From: Crossaster papposus
Taxonomy: Eukaryota; Echinodermata; Asteroidea; Velatida; Solasteridae
Assembly: GCA_037893245.1 (NCBI GenBank)
Contig: JBAIAA010000806.1
Location: forward strand, 682,001-746,000
Length of the DNA stretch: 64,000 nt
Direction: 5' to 3'
Below the pieces are notes generated by a model that had not been told where the DNA came from, searched no databases, and saw nothing but the letters and a program-made list of their open reading frames with translations. Of the stretch, positions 9,713 through 19,008 are shown in pieces; within the stretch, counting starts at the first letter, position 1; every line of letters begins with the position of its first letter. The position numbers and the translations under genes are program-made.

Positions 9713-11865
9713 GGGCTGTCAAAATTCGCATTCTTCCTTTCCGAGTTTAAATGGAGGGTTGTCAATTCGTAACCTTCCATTTTGATGATTGCATGGATGG
9801 TTGTCCATTCGGATGATTGAATGGAGGGTCGTTACTTCACAAAAAATCCATTCTAATGATTGAATGGAGGGTTGTAAATTCGCATCCCTTCATTCTAAGA
9901 TTATTATAGGGTTGTCAATTTGTATCCTTCAATCTAAGATTGAATGGATGGTCGCCAATTAGTATCCTTAAATTCGGATGCTTGAATGGAGGGTTGTAAA
10001 TTCACATCATTCCATTCTGATGATTGAATGAAGGGTCGTCAATTCACATAATTTCATTCTAATGATTAAACGGAGGGTTGTCAATTCACATCATTCCATT
10101 CTGATGATTGAATGGAGGGTTGTAAATTCACGTCATTCCATTCTGATGCTTGAATGGATGGTCGCCAATTAGTATCCTTCCATTCGGATGCTTGAATGGA
10201 GGGTTGTAAATTCACATCATTCCATTCTGATGATTGAATGGAGGGTTGTAAATTCACATCATTCCATTCTGATGATTGAATGGAGGGTTGTTAATTCACA
10301 TCATTCCATTCTGATGATTGAATGGAGGGTTGTAAATTCACGTCATTCCATTCGGATGATTGAATGGAGGGTTGTAAATTCACGTCATTCCGTTCTGATG
10401 ATTGAATGGAGGGTTGTTAATTCACATCATTCCATTCTGATGATTGAATGGAGGGTTGTAAATTCACGTCATTCCATTCGGATGCTTGAATGGAGGGTTG
10501 TAAATTCACGTCATTCCGTTCTGATGATTGAATGGATGGTCGCCAATTAGTATCCTTCCATTCGGATGCTTGAATGGAGGGTTGTTAATTCACATCATTC
10601 CATTCTGATGATTGAATGGAGGGTTGTAAACTCACGTCATTCCATTCTGATGATTGAATGGAGGGTTGTAAATTCACGTCATTCCATTCTGATGATTGAA
10701 TGGAGGGTTGTAAATTCACGTCATTCCGTTCTGATGATTGAATGGAGGGTTGTTAATTCACGTCAAGTTCTGATGATTGAATGGAGGGTTGTAAATTCAC
10801 GTCATTCCGTTCTGATGATTGAATGGAGGGTTGTTAATTCACATCATTCCATTCTGATGATTGAATGGAGGGTTGTAAATTCACGTCATTCCGTTCTGAT
10901 GATTGAATGGAGGGTTGTAAATTCACGTCATTCCATTCTGATGATTGAATGGAGGGTTGTAAATTCACGTCATTCCGTTCTGATGATTGAATGGAGGGTT
11001 GTAAATTCACGTCATTCCGTTAATCTGATGATTGAATAGAGGGTCGTCTATTCGCATCCCTTAATTCTAAGATTAATAGAGGGTCGTCAATTCGCATCTC
11101 TTCATTCTAAGATTAATATAGGGTTGCCAATTCGTATCCTTCCATTCTAAGACTGAATGGATGGTCGCCAATTCATATCTTTCCATTCTAAGACTGAATG
11201 AATGGTCTCAAATTCGTATCCTTCCATTATAAGGTTGAATGGATAATGGCCAATTCGTATCCTTTCATTCTAAGACTGAATGGATGGTCGCCAATTCGTA
11301 TCCTTTCATTCGGATGATTTAACAGAGGGTTGTCAATTCCGATGATTCAATGGAGAGTTGTCAATTCCGATGATTCAATGGAGAGTTGTCAATTCACAAC
11401 ATTCCATTCTGATGATTCAATAGAGGGTTGTCAATTCACAACATTCCATTCTGATGATTCAATAGAGGGTTGTCAATTCACATCATTCCATTCTAATGAT
11501 TGAATAGAGGGTTGTCAATTCACATCATTCCATTCTAATGATTGAATGGAGGGTTGTAAATTCACATCATTCCATTATGATGATTCAATAGAGGGTCGTC
11601 AATTCATATCATTTCATTATAATGATTGAATGGAGGGTCGTCATTTCGCATCCATTTATTCTAAGATTAATAGAGGGTTGTCAATTCGTATCCTTCCATT
11701 CTAAGATTGAATGGATGGTCGTCAATTCATATCCTTTCATTCTAAGATTGAACGAATGGTTGTCAATTCGCATCCTTGCATTTTAAGATTAAATGGAGGG
11801 TTGCAAATTCACCTCCTTCTATTTGAAGTATGAACGGAGAGTTGTCAATTCGCAACCTTATTTTC
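9713..11865 (+). repeat. 42-bp minisatellite with uniform core and decayed flanks
   Basis: The unit is 42 bases and built around GATTGAATGGAGGGTTG, AATTCACATCATT and CCATTCTGAT. From about 10,188 to 11,037 the copies are nearly identical in phase. On both sides the copies vary in sequence and length and mix TCAATTCGTATCC-like variants. Each unit contains CCATTC and GAATGG separated by a short loop, so it can form a small hairpin. Because 42 is divisible by three, the core reads as an open frame with a 14-residue repeat (MIEWRVVNSHHSIL). This is a by-product and is not called as a gene. The uniform centre and aged edges fit repeated unequal exchange within the core. Confidence 0.9.
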
Positions 11866-12307
11866 CCATAGTCTAATACACGACCGAGTTATGTGAGAAA
11901 ATACAAACAAAATACTTTTAATTAGAAAATATGTATCAATTGCTTGACAGCTTTAAGTTGCTGGCAATTTTGTAATAAAATGCCGCGTATACACAAGGCA
12001 ATCTATTCGTGTTTTATCACCTGCCCACTGTGTACAGTTTTAACGTCAGATACAAGTTGACCAATCGATAGGATGTAGATTGAAACACTTTAAGAGGTGA
12101 AAACAATTGCTTAGCAAACGATGCGAGTGTGGTTTTTTTTTCAAATACGTCTTTAAAACAAGTGAGTTTTTACGTGGCATGTCACATTTTTTATTTTTAG
12201 TCCCAAAAAATGTGTTTTTTCAGTATTTTGTTACGATTTTTCTGTTTAGGGGCAATAAAGTCAATTGAACAGCAATTCGGACTATGTCAAAATAGTTATT
12301 TTTGTGT
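11866..12307. other. Non-coding stretch between minisatellite and retrotransposon
   Basis: This is AT-rich sequence with T and A runs and no coding frame. If the 3' LTR of the adjacent element extends beyond the 28 bases that match the other LTR, it would lie here. A TGTCAC at 12,180 could be its outer edge (see findings). Confidence 0.4.
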
Positions 12308-12335
12308 TAGGCTTGTCTCAAGTCGGATCGCCACA
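12308..12335 (-). repeat. Start of a 3' LTR (28 bp matching the 5' LTR terminus)
   Basis: On the minus strand this reads TGTGGCGATCCGACTTGAG... and matches 20,780-20,753 in 27 of 28 positions. It follows directly after a polypurine-like tract, where a 3' LTR should begin. Beyond 12,308 the similarity to the right-hand LTR ends abruptly. Confidence 0.5.
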
Positions 12336-12348
12336 AGTTCCCTGCTTT
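12336..12348 (-). promoter_or_regulatory. Candidate polypurine tract
   Basis: The minus strand reads AAAGCAGGGAACT immediately before the TGTGGCG LTR start. A purine-rich run at this place primes plus-strand DNA synthesis in LTR elements. It is short and interrupted, so the call rests mainly on position. Confidence 0.4.
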
Positions 12349-12814
12349 GAAACCTTCGCCCTCGAATGGTTATTTTACAACCGTAAATATAGTTTATGGT
12401 CATAATTCGTCGCATCACTGCAAAATAATCACAGTACATGCCAAGTAACAGTATAATAAATGTTCTCAGATGACATGGTAGAGGCCACTAAAGAAAAGGT
12501 TGAGTAAATCTTACATCTTCAATCAAATTACATAGATTTTGAGAGTTTCCAAGTAAACATCGCATCATTCAGTGGCATGGGAATCCCCAAGACTCTTAAG
12601 GAGCAGACCCCTGAACAATACATAGAACGTTCAACAGCAAAATAACTCTTTTTCAAACAACCAATTCTTTTAGGTTCACAAAATGCATGCAAAATGCAAT
12701 ATACATGCTCAATACAACACAGATTATAAGGTTCAAGATCAAAACAATGTAAAGTAAGTGCAACTTAACAGTGCATTATCTTCGGCACAGATATGAAACG
12801 AAGACAATGTAAAT

Positions 12815-13408
12815 CTATAATTTACAGTGGTAAATGGCTTCTCTGATTCCTCTACAATACTTAACCATTCCTTCTGGACTTGGATGACACCCATCAATCA
12901 AATACTTAGCATTATTCACCCTTCTTTGTGCGTACATCCCAATTGTATCAAATGTACTCAACTGATCATTAAGAAGTCGATTAAAGTCTTTAACCCTGTG
13001 ATTAAAGGTTGAACATGTCACTTGACCCGGCCTTGAAATGATTGATCTCCTGATGACGGACAGGAAAACAATATGTTTTGGAGCAATGTGATTGGACTTG
13101 AGTTCATCCATAAACTTTAGAGCTTGGTCTACAACAACTGCGGGAACATTATCCGGATGACCCAAATCATTCGTCCCCAAATCAATCAACAAGATATCAA
13201 TTGGCTTCGACTTCATTTTAGCAAGATAATGTGGTAAGCTGTCAAAAATACGGGCAAAGGTTAGACCTGGGTGACCTTCTACAAAAATAGTGAAATGATC
13301 ATTCAAATTCACAAGTTCTGAAACTGCTTTACCCTGTTCCCGTGACTGCCGCAGCAATCTAGCTGGAAAGGAGTGTCCAAAAAGGAACACCCTCGTCTTA
13401 TCTGACAT
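12815..13408 (-). CDS. SGNH/GDSL-type hydrolase ORF in the env position of the retrotransposon
   Basis: The 197-codon frame starts at ATG 13,408 and ends at TAG 12,815-12,817. SGNH family blocks are recognisable in order: LFGHSF near the N-terminus (block I, with GHS in place of the usual GDS), a glycine in EGHPGLTF (block II), LIDLGTNDLG (block III, GxND) and DGCHPSPEG near the C-terminus (block V, DxxH). The nucleophile Ser, the Asn of GTND and the Asp-x-x-His are therefore all present, so an active esterase, lipase or acetylhydrolase fold is plausible. No signal peptide or membrane segment is seen, so it is not an envelope protein. It lies 246 bases downstream of pol, same strand, before the tract and LTR start, which suggests it belongs to the element. 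SGNH-like domains are known in some non-LTR retrotransposons. The substrate is unknown. The alternative is a host gene abutting the element. Confidence 0.75.
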   Translation of the reverse strand: MSDKTRVFLFGHSFPARLLRQSREQGKAVSELVNLNDHFTIFVEGHPGLTFARIFDSLPHYLAKMKSKPIDILLIDLGTNDLGHPDNVPAVVVDQALKFMDELKSNHIAPKHIVFLSVIRRSIISRPGQVTCSTFNHRVKDFNRLLNDQLSTFDTIGMYAQRRVNNAKYLIDGCHPSPEGMVKYCRGIREAIYHCKL

Positions 13409-13544
13409 GTTTTAAAACTCGATTACACAGAGTACAAAATATTAGTCACAGATCTAGTAAAAACTCTTGTTTGTAAACTCCTATTAGGATATCCAGCGGG
13501 ACTGAGGTGGTTGTCACCGTAACCTTTAGGCAGCCTCGGTACCG

Positions 13545-13580
13545 CTAGACAAGTAACAGATAAAACAAGAAAACCATCAG
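13545..13580 (-). promoter_or_regulatory. Candidate splice acceptor for the third ORF
   Basis: On the minus strand a pyrimidine-rich run (TTTTCTTGTTTTATCTG, then TTACTTGTCTAG) ends in an AG at 13,545, about 140 bases upstream of the hydrolase ATG. An acceptor here would let the third ORF be made from a spliced subgenomic RNA, as env is in retroviruses. No matching donor was pinned down. Confidence 0.35.
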
Positions 13581-13654
13581 AGCGGTTTACCAAAAAAACA
13601 TATATATAAACACACTGACTGTTCTTCTTTCTGTCATGATAAATACACCATGGT

Positions 13655-16600
13655 TCAAGTAATGGCATTAGGCCATCCAAACAACCGTTTGCGGATCCGT
13701 TCAGATCTGCGGCACGCGCCCTCTTCTATCGACTTGTCTGGTGCACTGTGATCTGGAACTGTATCTTTACACATCCCAGCTCCCGATTTGTCTGGTTTAC
13801 TTGGAATCTGTTTGTCAACCCGAGGTGTTTCATTAGGGGTCTTAGGTCTGGGATTGCCTGCACAAAAGTCAGGCAATATCGGCACAACCCATTCACACTC
13901 GATACTCTCCTCGGCCTCATCAGGATCAGAACTACCATTCTCTGGGAGTTGCGGTAACCCAAATGAAGGTTCGTTGAATCTATACTCGACTGTTTCCCCT
14001 CGAGGATCTGAGACAAGCATTTTTCTGTTGACCCAGCGTTCCGTCCCACCAAATGAGGGCCTAATGGCATATAGATCACCATTTTTGTTCCGCCTGACAA
14101 CCATATACTGTTCACTATCGTAATTATCGCGCAACTTGTGTCGGTCAGTAAAAGCGCAATGTTTGAGGAGAACTCGACTACCAATCAGTAGAGGACTAGC
14201 GTGAGCGCGCTTATCATATCGACGTTTGTTATTTGCGGCAGCTTTTGTGAGACGATCTTTCGCTATTCTGTGCGCTTGTTGGATTAGTTTAGCTTGACTC
14301 TTAACAGTATCTTCATCCCAGTCTCCACGTGTGTTACTTATCAACTGATCAAGAGGCACTGTCGGCTGGCGACCAAACATCAGAGTGTACGGGGTGAATC
14401 CCGTAACACTGTGCGGAGTCGAGTTGTAGATAAAGACTAAATGGGGGAGTAAATCAGGCCACTGGCTACGGCTTTTGGAATCCAAAGACTTTATTAAGCT
14501 ACACAACGTTTTGTTGAAACGTTCAGTTTGAGCGTTTCCCTGAGGATGGTATGCGGTGGTCCTCGTCTTTTGAATGCCATAAAGGGTACATAACTCTCTA
14601 ATAACGTTACTTTCGAAATTCCTGCCACGATCAGAGTGTAGCTGCATAGGAATTCCATAACGGACAAACCACTCATCTCTTAACACTCTTGCCACAGTGG
14701 ATGCCTTTTGGTCTTTGCACGGTGTAGCAACCGCAAACTTGGTAAAGGAGTATGTCATGACTAAGACATCTTCTATATTACCTCGACCTCGATCTAACTT
14801 TAAAAAGTCAATGGCCAACCGTTCTAAGGGTTGAAACGAGAGCAATGACCTCATTGGAGGACGAACGCTAGGTGTTGGGGGTTTGGCAAGGGTACAGTGA
14901 TAACAATTTTGTATGTGTTCTTTAATATGTACGTTCATGCCTGGCCAGAAGCAGCGCTTCTTAGCAAAAGCAAGAGTTCTACCAATCCCCTGATGACCCC
15001 AATGATCGTGAGATGATTCAATTATGGTTGACCGGAGAACTTTGGGAATAAGCAACTGATAAATCTGCCCTAGACCTGGTTCATCCACCGACCGATATAA
15101 GACACCACTACGTTCTACGAGACAAGGCCATTCCCTGACCCATCCTTTAACCTCAGTCGTCAAGAGACCAGGGTCTGAAACTGCTTCCCCGGGCCTCCAT
15201 CGACTGTCCCAAAGGGACCAGAGCTTCGAAAGAACAGGATCTTTCCGTTGTACGGAAGCCAGTTCCTTAAAGGAAAACGAGGGCAAGACGGAAGGAGTGA
15301 CTCCTGGCAAATTATTCCCAGCGTCAGTAACACCCGTCCCAACAGGGGGACCTTCCGCCCTCGCTACATGCATACATGCAGGTAGCTCAGTGCACTCCGC
15401 TACCAAAGCAACTAAGTGAGACACATGTACTTCGGATGGACTTTCATTCCCAGGGTTTCGACTTAATGCGTCTGCGCATTTATTTGATCGGCCAGTGCGG
15501 TACTTTATTTCCAGATTAAAGGGCGCAAGCTGGGCAACCCAGCGTTGCTCGGTAGCACCCAGTTTGGCTGTCTGAATATGCGCGACTGGGTTGTTGTCAG
15601 TCCACACAACAGTCTTTCTCCCAAGTAGATACCCACTGAATTTATCCGAGACTGCCCACTTCAGCGCTAACAACTCCAATTTGAAACTGGATAGGTCACT
15701 ATAATTCTGTTCAGACCCGCGCAACCCTCGGCTGGCATAAGCAACGGGGTGCAGATTACCTGCATCATCGTATTGGGACAAGCAAGCTCCCAGTCCCCTT
15801 AATGAGGCATCCACCTCAAGAACGAAGTCCCTATCAAATCGGGGAAATGCTAATACTGGCGCCTCGCACAAAGCCTGCTTCAAAACCTTAAAAGCTTTGT
15901 CAGCTTCTGGAGTCCACACGAAGGGCTCTCGGGCCTTCCCTGCTTTTATTTGTCCTTTAACGCTGAGCGCATGTAAGGGAGCGGCAATGGAGGAGAAATT
16001 GTTCACGTATCTCCTATAGTATGAAGCAAGGCCTAAAAACGACCTTAGCTGAGTCCCACTAGATGGGATTGGCCATTCTTTCACTCTAGTTACTTTGTCT
16101 GGATCAACCGATATCCCTTGATCACTGACAACATGGCCCAAATGAGAGACGGTTGTCTGAAACAACTTGCACTTTGACCCCTTTAACTTCAAACCATTCT
16201 CTTCGATGCGGGACAGTACCTTGTCAAGCCGATTAAGGTGGTCTTCGAACGACGAGGAAAACACCAACACATCATCTAAGTACAACACTACTTCGGTCAG
16301 GTTTAAGTCACCGAATATGAGTTCCATCACTCTTTGGAAAGTACTGGGACTATTTGTGAGTCCTTGGGGCAACCTCATAAATTCATACAATCCCCACGGC
16401 ACACGGAATGCAGTTTTGGCAATGGACCCAGGATGCATAACCACCTGGAAGTAACCATGAGTTAAGTCCAGGGAAGAAAATAATGTAGCACCCCCCAACG
16501 ATTCTAACGTCTCGTCGATTCTAGGTAAGGGGAAGGCGTCTCTTTGGGTCTTCGCGTTAAGGCAGCGATAGTCAATACATAAGCGAAGCTGTCCATTTTT

Positions 16601-17989
16601 CTTGCGGACAAGGACAATTGGGCTAGCATATGAGCTCGCTGACCTGCGTATGATGTTCCGATCTAGCAAACCTTGCAGAAGACCTTTGACCTCGGCCATC
16701 TGACTCGGCACCACGCGTCTATACGGTAGATTAACGGGTTTTGCGTCGGTGAGGTGGATTTCATGCGGTATAAGGTCACAATATCCCACGTCTAATGGGC
16801 TGGCTGAAAAAGCCTTTACATGCTTATAGATTAACTGCGCCGCTGCCTCCGCGTCCTTGCCACGGAGACCATTTAGGCTCAAACCAGGAGGTAAAGTAAA
16901 TGTTGTTCCATCTGAGAACTCTACTGCTTCGCCAGGCTGGCACAAGGGGTCTTCTGTCGAGGAATTTCCCATACTCTCTCTAAAGTCATGTTCGGCTAGA
17001 TCACAACCTGGACCGATATCATCACCATGCCCTACGTTATCGGAGACAACACGACGTACTGACACATCTATCCCATCATTCGCTAAATCTACTGAAATTT
17101 CTTCAAAGCATTCTACCACAGCAGCCACCGTTATTTTATAGTCACTATGTAATACGAGTGGTTCCTCGCTACCGTTTACAACGAATACAGTGAGGTGCTT
17201 CATGTTAGGTCGTTGGATACCCTCCAGTACGTCACACAGCCCACATGGGTAATCACAACAAGGCCAATTTCCACAACTTTCCTTACATTGGGGACAGAAG
17301 GAATGCGGCTGCACCAAAACCAGCGTTTCCTCCAAAACAGCGGGGAACCCGACAATATCACAACTAACCTGTTTAATAGATTCTGGAGGAACTGTGCAAG
17401 ACTCACATACTCTAACATCATATACCTCTTTGGAGGAACCAAGCACACTAGTAGGCCTACTAGCATTGTCAAGCCCGATATCTTCAGCAGACTGAAACCA
17501 TCTTAGAGCCAAATCCCATTCTGACCCTGTAACAACACTGTTCATGCAACCTTGGTTGCAAGACACAGGCCGTAGTACATTGCACCCTAACAGGACAGGG
17601 TATTTTTCCCTACGTTGACTCATATCAGCGTTATCGCAATTAGTCACCAGAAAGCTAGCAGTGATGGTCTGCCCCAATATTACTACTCGAGTTCGAAGGT
17701 AACCTTCGACTGGTATCTCTAAGTTGTTGGCCCCTCTAAGGTTGATGAATTCCCCTACATCTCCTAAACCTCCCACTGAGCGCTTTAAGTGTTTATGGTA
17801 AAACTGGGAAGTTATCAAAGAAGTTTCGGCACCCGTGTCAGGTATGCAGTTGGCTTTCTTGCCCCCTATATGAATTTCAGTTGTGGGAAATTGAGCCAAA
17901 AGCTCTTTACAAAGATCTTGTGCACTGCCATTAGGACTGGGCTTTGCCACGCCCTCTGCCACGTCGCCCTTTATGACAGAGGCGCAGCT
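13655..17989 (-). CDS. pol: Pol polyprotein (protease, RT, RNase H, integrase), expressed by -1 frameshift
   Basis: The frame runs without a stop from the frameshift point at 17,989 to 13,655. It has no ATG near its start, only a GTG at 17,962, so it is almost certainly made as Gag-Pol. Residues counted from 17,962: aspartic protease motif DTGA at 42-45; reverse transcriptase roughly 405-650 with YLDD at 561-564 and an LPQGLTNSP finger/palm motif; RNase H from about 715 (Asp 718 in EVDAS, later VWTDNNP); integrase zinc region with His 985, His 990, Cys 1020 and Cys 1023; integrase catalytic D1052, D1111 and E1147, a D,D-35-E spacing. After the core come a basic region and a Pro/Asp-rich tail of about 100 residues. 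No chromodomain is evident. Every catalytic residue checked is intact. Products copy the element's RNA and integrate the DNA. Confidence 0.95.
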   Translation of the reverse strand, partial: SCASVIKGDVAEGVAKPSPNGSAQDLCKELLAQFPTTEIHIGGKKANCIPDTGAETSLITSQFYHKHLKRSVGGLGDVGEFINLRGANNLEIPVEGYLRTRVVILGQTITASFLVTNCDNADMSQRREKYPVLLGCNVLRPVSCNQGCMNSVVTGSEWDLALRWFQSAEDIGLDNASRPTSVLGSSKEVYDVRVCESCTVPPESIKQVSCDIVGFPAVLEETLVLVQPHSFCPQCKESCGNWPCCDYPCGLCDVLEGIQRPNMKHLTVFVVNGSEEPLVLHSDYKITVAAVVECFEEISVDLANDGIDVSVRRVVSDNVGHGDDIGPGCDLAEHDFRESMGNSSTEDPLCQPGEAVEFSDGTTFTLPPGLSLNGLRGKDAEAAAQLIYKHVKAFSASPLDVGYCDLIPHEIHLTDAKPVNLPYRRVVPSQMAEVKGLLQGLLDRNIIRRSASSYASPIVLVRKKNGQLRLCIDYRCLNAKTQRDAFPLPRIDETLESLGGATLFSSLDLTHGYFQVVMHPGSIAKTAFRVPWGLYEFMRLPQGLTNSPSTFQRVMELIFGDLNLTEVVLYLDDVLVFSSSFEDHLNRLDKVLSRIEENGLKLKGSKCKLFQTTVSHLGHVVSDQGISVDPDKVTRVKEWPIPSSGTQLRSFLGLASYYRRYVNNFSSIAAPLHALSVKGQIKAGKAREPFVWTPEADKAFKVLKQALCEAPVLAFPRFDRDFVLEVDASLRGLGACLSQYDDAGNLHPVAYASRGLRGSEQNYSDLSSFKLELLALKWAVSDKFSGYLLGRKTVVWTDNNPVAHIQTAKLGATEQRWVAQLAPFNLEIKYRTGRSNKCADALSRNPGNESPSEVHVSHLVALVAECTELPACMHVARAEGPPVGTGVTDAGNNLPGVTPSVLPSFSFKELASVQRKDPVLSKLWSLWDSRWRPGEAVSDPGLLTTEVKGWVREWPCLVERSGVLYRSVDEPGLGQIYQLLIPKVLRSTIIESSHDHWGHQGIGRTLAFAKKRCFWPGMNVHIKEHIQNCYHCTLAKPPTPSVRPPMRSLLSFQPLERLAIDFLKLDRGRGNIEDVLVMTYSFTKFAVATPCKDQKASTVARVLRDEWFVRYGIPMQLHSDRGRNFESNVIRELCTLYGIQKTRTTAYHPQGNAQTERFNKTLCSLIKSLDSKSRSQWPDLLPHLVFIYNSTPHSVTGFTPYTLMFGRQPTVPLDQLISNTRGDWDEDTVKSQAKLIQQAHRIAKDRLTKAAANNKRRYDKRAHASPLLIGSRVLLKHCAFTDRHKLRDNYDSEQYMVVRRNKNGDLYAIRPSFGGTERWVNRKMLVSDPRGETVEYRFNEPSFGLPQLPENGSSDPDEAEESIECEWVVPILPDFCAGNPRPKTPNETPRVDKQIPSKPDKSGAGMCKDTVPDHSAPDKSIEEGACRRSERIRKRLFGWPNAIT
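17953..17982 (-). promoter_or_regulatory. Stem-loop downstream of the slippery site
   Basis: CCTCTG (17,982-17,977) can pair with CAGAGG (17,958-17,953). The stem starts six bases after the heptamer, the usual spacing for a frameshift stimulator. The stem is only 6 bp, with possible G-C extension around a bulge, so a larger fold or pseudoknot may be involved. Confidence 0.4.
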
Positions 17990-19008
17990 TTTCCCGGATT
18001 AGGTTGTGCGTCTTGGTTTGAATTCGACTCACTCAATCTTCTACCCTCCTCGTTTTTTCGCCTATAACAGTTTACAGACTCATGACCACGTTTTAGACAG
18101 TACGAGCACTGGAGATTCGGTTTTCTTGGGAATTTTGGTTTGTTGTCGGACAGTTGTCCGACAACCTTGGCAAGTTCCTTCAATGCCTCACTTGTTCGTT
18201 CCTGATGGGTACTCATAGTCCCCATCAGTTGGATAAGCTTGGCCTGGCCATCTACAAGCATTTGAATAGCATCACCCTGTGAACTCTTGACAGCTGTGGC
18301 CTTATCTACAGATGTTTGCTCATCATACGATTTGATACTCCCTACGCTACTATCGAGGTCCTGGTACAATTTCAGTGACATATCCCTGAACTCAAAAAAA
18401 TTCAGGTCAGGGTTGTCCATTTCAAGTTTACGAAGTTCGCGTCGCACGTAAGGTCTAGCAGCGCCCTTAATGAATTGCTCTTTTAGTGCCTTTTCTCTAA
18501 GGCGGGCAAGAGCTTCGCCCTCCTCAGGATCTGCAGCAGTAGATTCAACTTGATTGTAAAATAGCATTAGCGCGCGACTAAAATCTGCTAAGCTTTCACC
18601 TTCACACTGTTGTCTGGTGTAAAAAGCTGCGTTCAGAGACTGAACCGACTCTAGGGGGCCAAATCGCGCACGCAAAATCGCCAATAACTTTTCAAAGTTA
18701 TCACGATCACCGGAAGGGCAGCAATGTATTTCCTCCCTGGCCACCCCTCCCAAATGGTCCAGGAATGTGGCAACTTTGTCTTTACCCTCGAGACTCAGCT
18801 GTCTGCAATAAGTCTCCAATTCTTCAAGCCATTCACTGAAAGTAGGGTCACCCGCTTTCTTAGGTCTGCCGTAAAATTTGGATAATTTGGCTGCAGGCGC
18901 CCTCTGAAATTTTAAATTCTGAAACGCCCCAGCCAGGGTCTCGGCCAAGGTCTCTGCCAACTTCTTTTGTGATTGTATAATATCTGCAATAGCTTCTGGG
19001 GTAGCCAT
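17971..19008 (-). CDS. gag: Gag polyprotein (capsid and CCHC nucleocapsid)
   Basis: There are 345 codons from ATG 19,008 (context AACATGG) to TAA at 17,971-17,973. The N-terminal half resembles a Ty3-type capsid: LSKFYGRP, a FSEWLEELE helix, then helical segments through FIKGAARPYVRREL. A single zinc knuckle CSYCLKRGHESVNC (Cys-x2-Cys-x4-His-x4-Cys) lies at residues 301-314, followed by a basic, Ser/Asn-rich tail. It overlaps pol by 19 bases in the -1 relation. Gag builds the particle and binds the element's RNA. An in-frame TTG at 19,014 gives two more residues, but the ATG is the sensible start. Confidence 0.92.
   Translation of the reverse strand: MATPEAIADIIQSQKKLAETLAETLAGAFQNLKFQRAPAAKLSKFYGRPKKAGDPTFSEWLEELETYCRQLSLEGKDKVATFLDHLGGVAREEIHCCPSGDRDNFEKLLAILRARFGPLESVQSLNAAFYTRQQCEGESLADFSRALMLFYNQVESTAADPEEGEALARLREKALKEQFIKGAARPYVRRELRKLEMDNPDLNFFEFRDMSLKLYQDLDSSVGSIKSYDEQTSVDKATAVKSSQGDAIQMLVDGQAKLIQLMGTMSTHQERTSEALKELAKVVGQLSDNKPKFPRKPNLQCSYCLKRGHESVNCYRRKNEEGRRLSESNSNQDAQPNPGKAAPLS
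17989..17995 (-). promoter_or_regulatory. Slippery heptamer for -1 ribosomal frameshifting
   Basis: The minus strand reads G-GGA-AAA in the Gag frame, which fits X-XXY-YYZ. Slipping back one base after the AAA codon moves the ribosome into AGC-TGC-GCC, which is the pol frame, six codons before the Gag stop. The position within the short gag-pol overlap is exactly where a signal is needed. Confidence 0.7.

Noticed and set aside
10188-11039. Open frames with a 14-residue MIEWRVVNSHHSIL repeat
   Set aside because: The 42-bp minisatellite is divisible by three, so stop-free reading is automatic. The flanking units show indels that ignore the frame.
9713-11865. CRISPR-like array of regular repeats
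   Set aside because: The whole 42-bp unit repeats with no unique spacers, no cas genes are present and the context is eukaryotic.
13500-13545. Possible 3' LTR start at TTGTCACCGTAACC, similar to the LTR edge at 19,788
   Set aside because: Only about a dozen bases resemble each other and the match does not extend. It would also leave the polypurine-like tract and the 28-bp LTR match at 12,308-12,348 unexplained.
13726-17506. Shorter frames on both strands within pol
   Set aside because: They overlap the intact pol frame, which has every expected catalytic motif. The others show no domain features.
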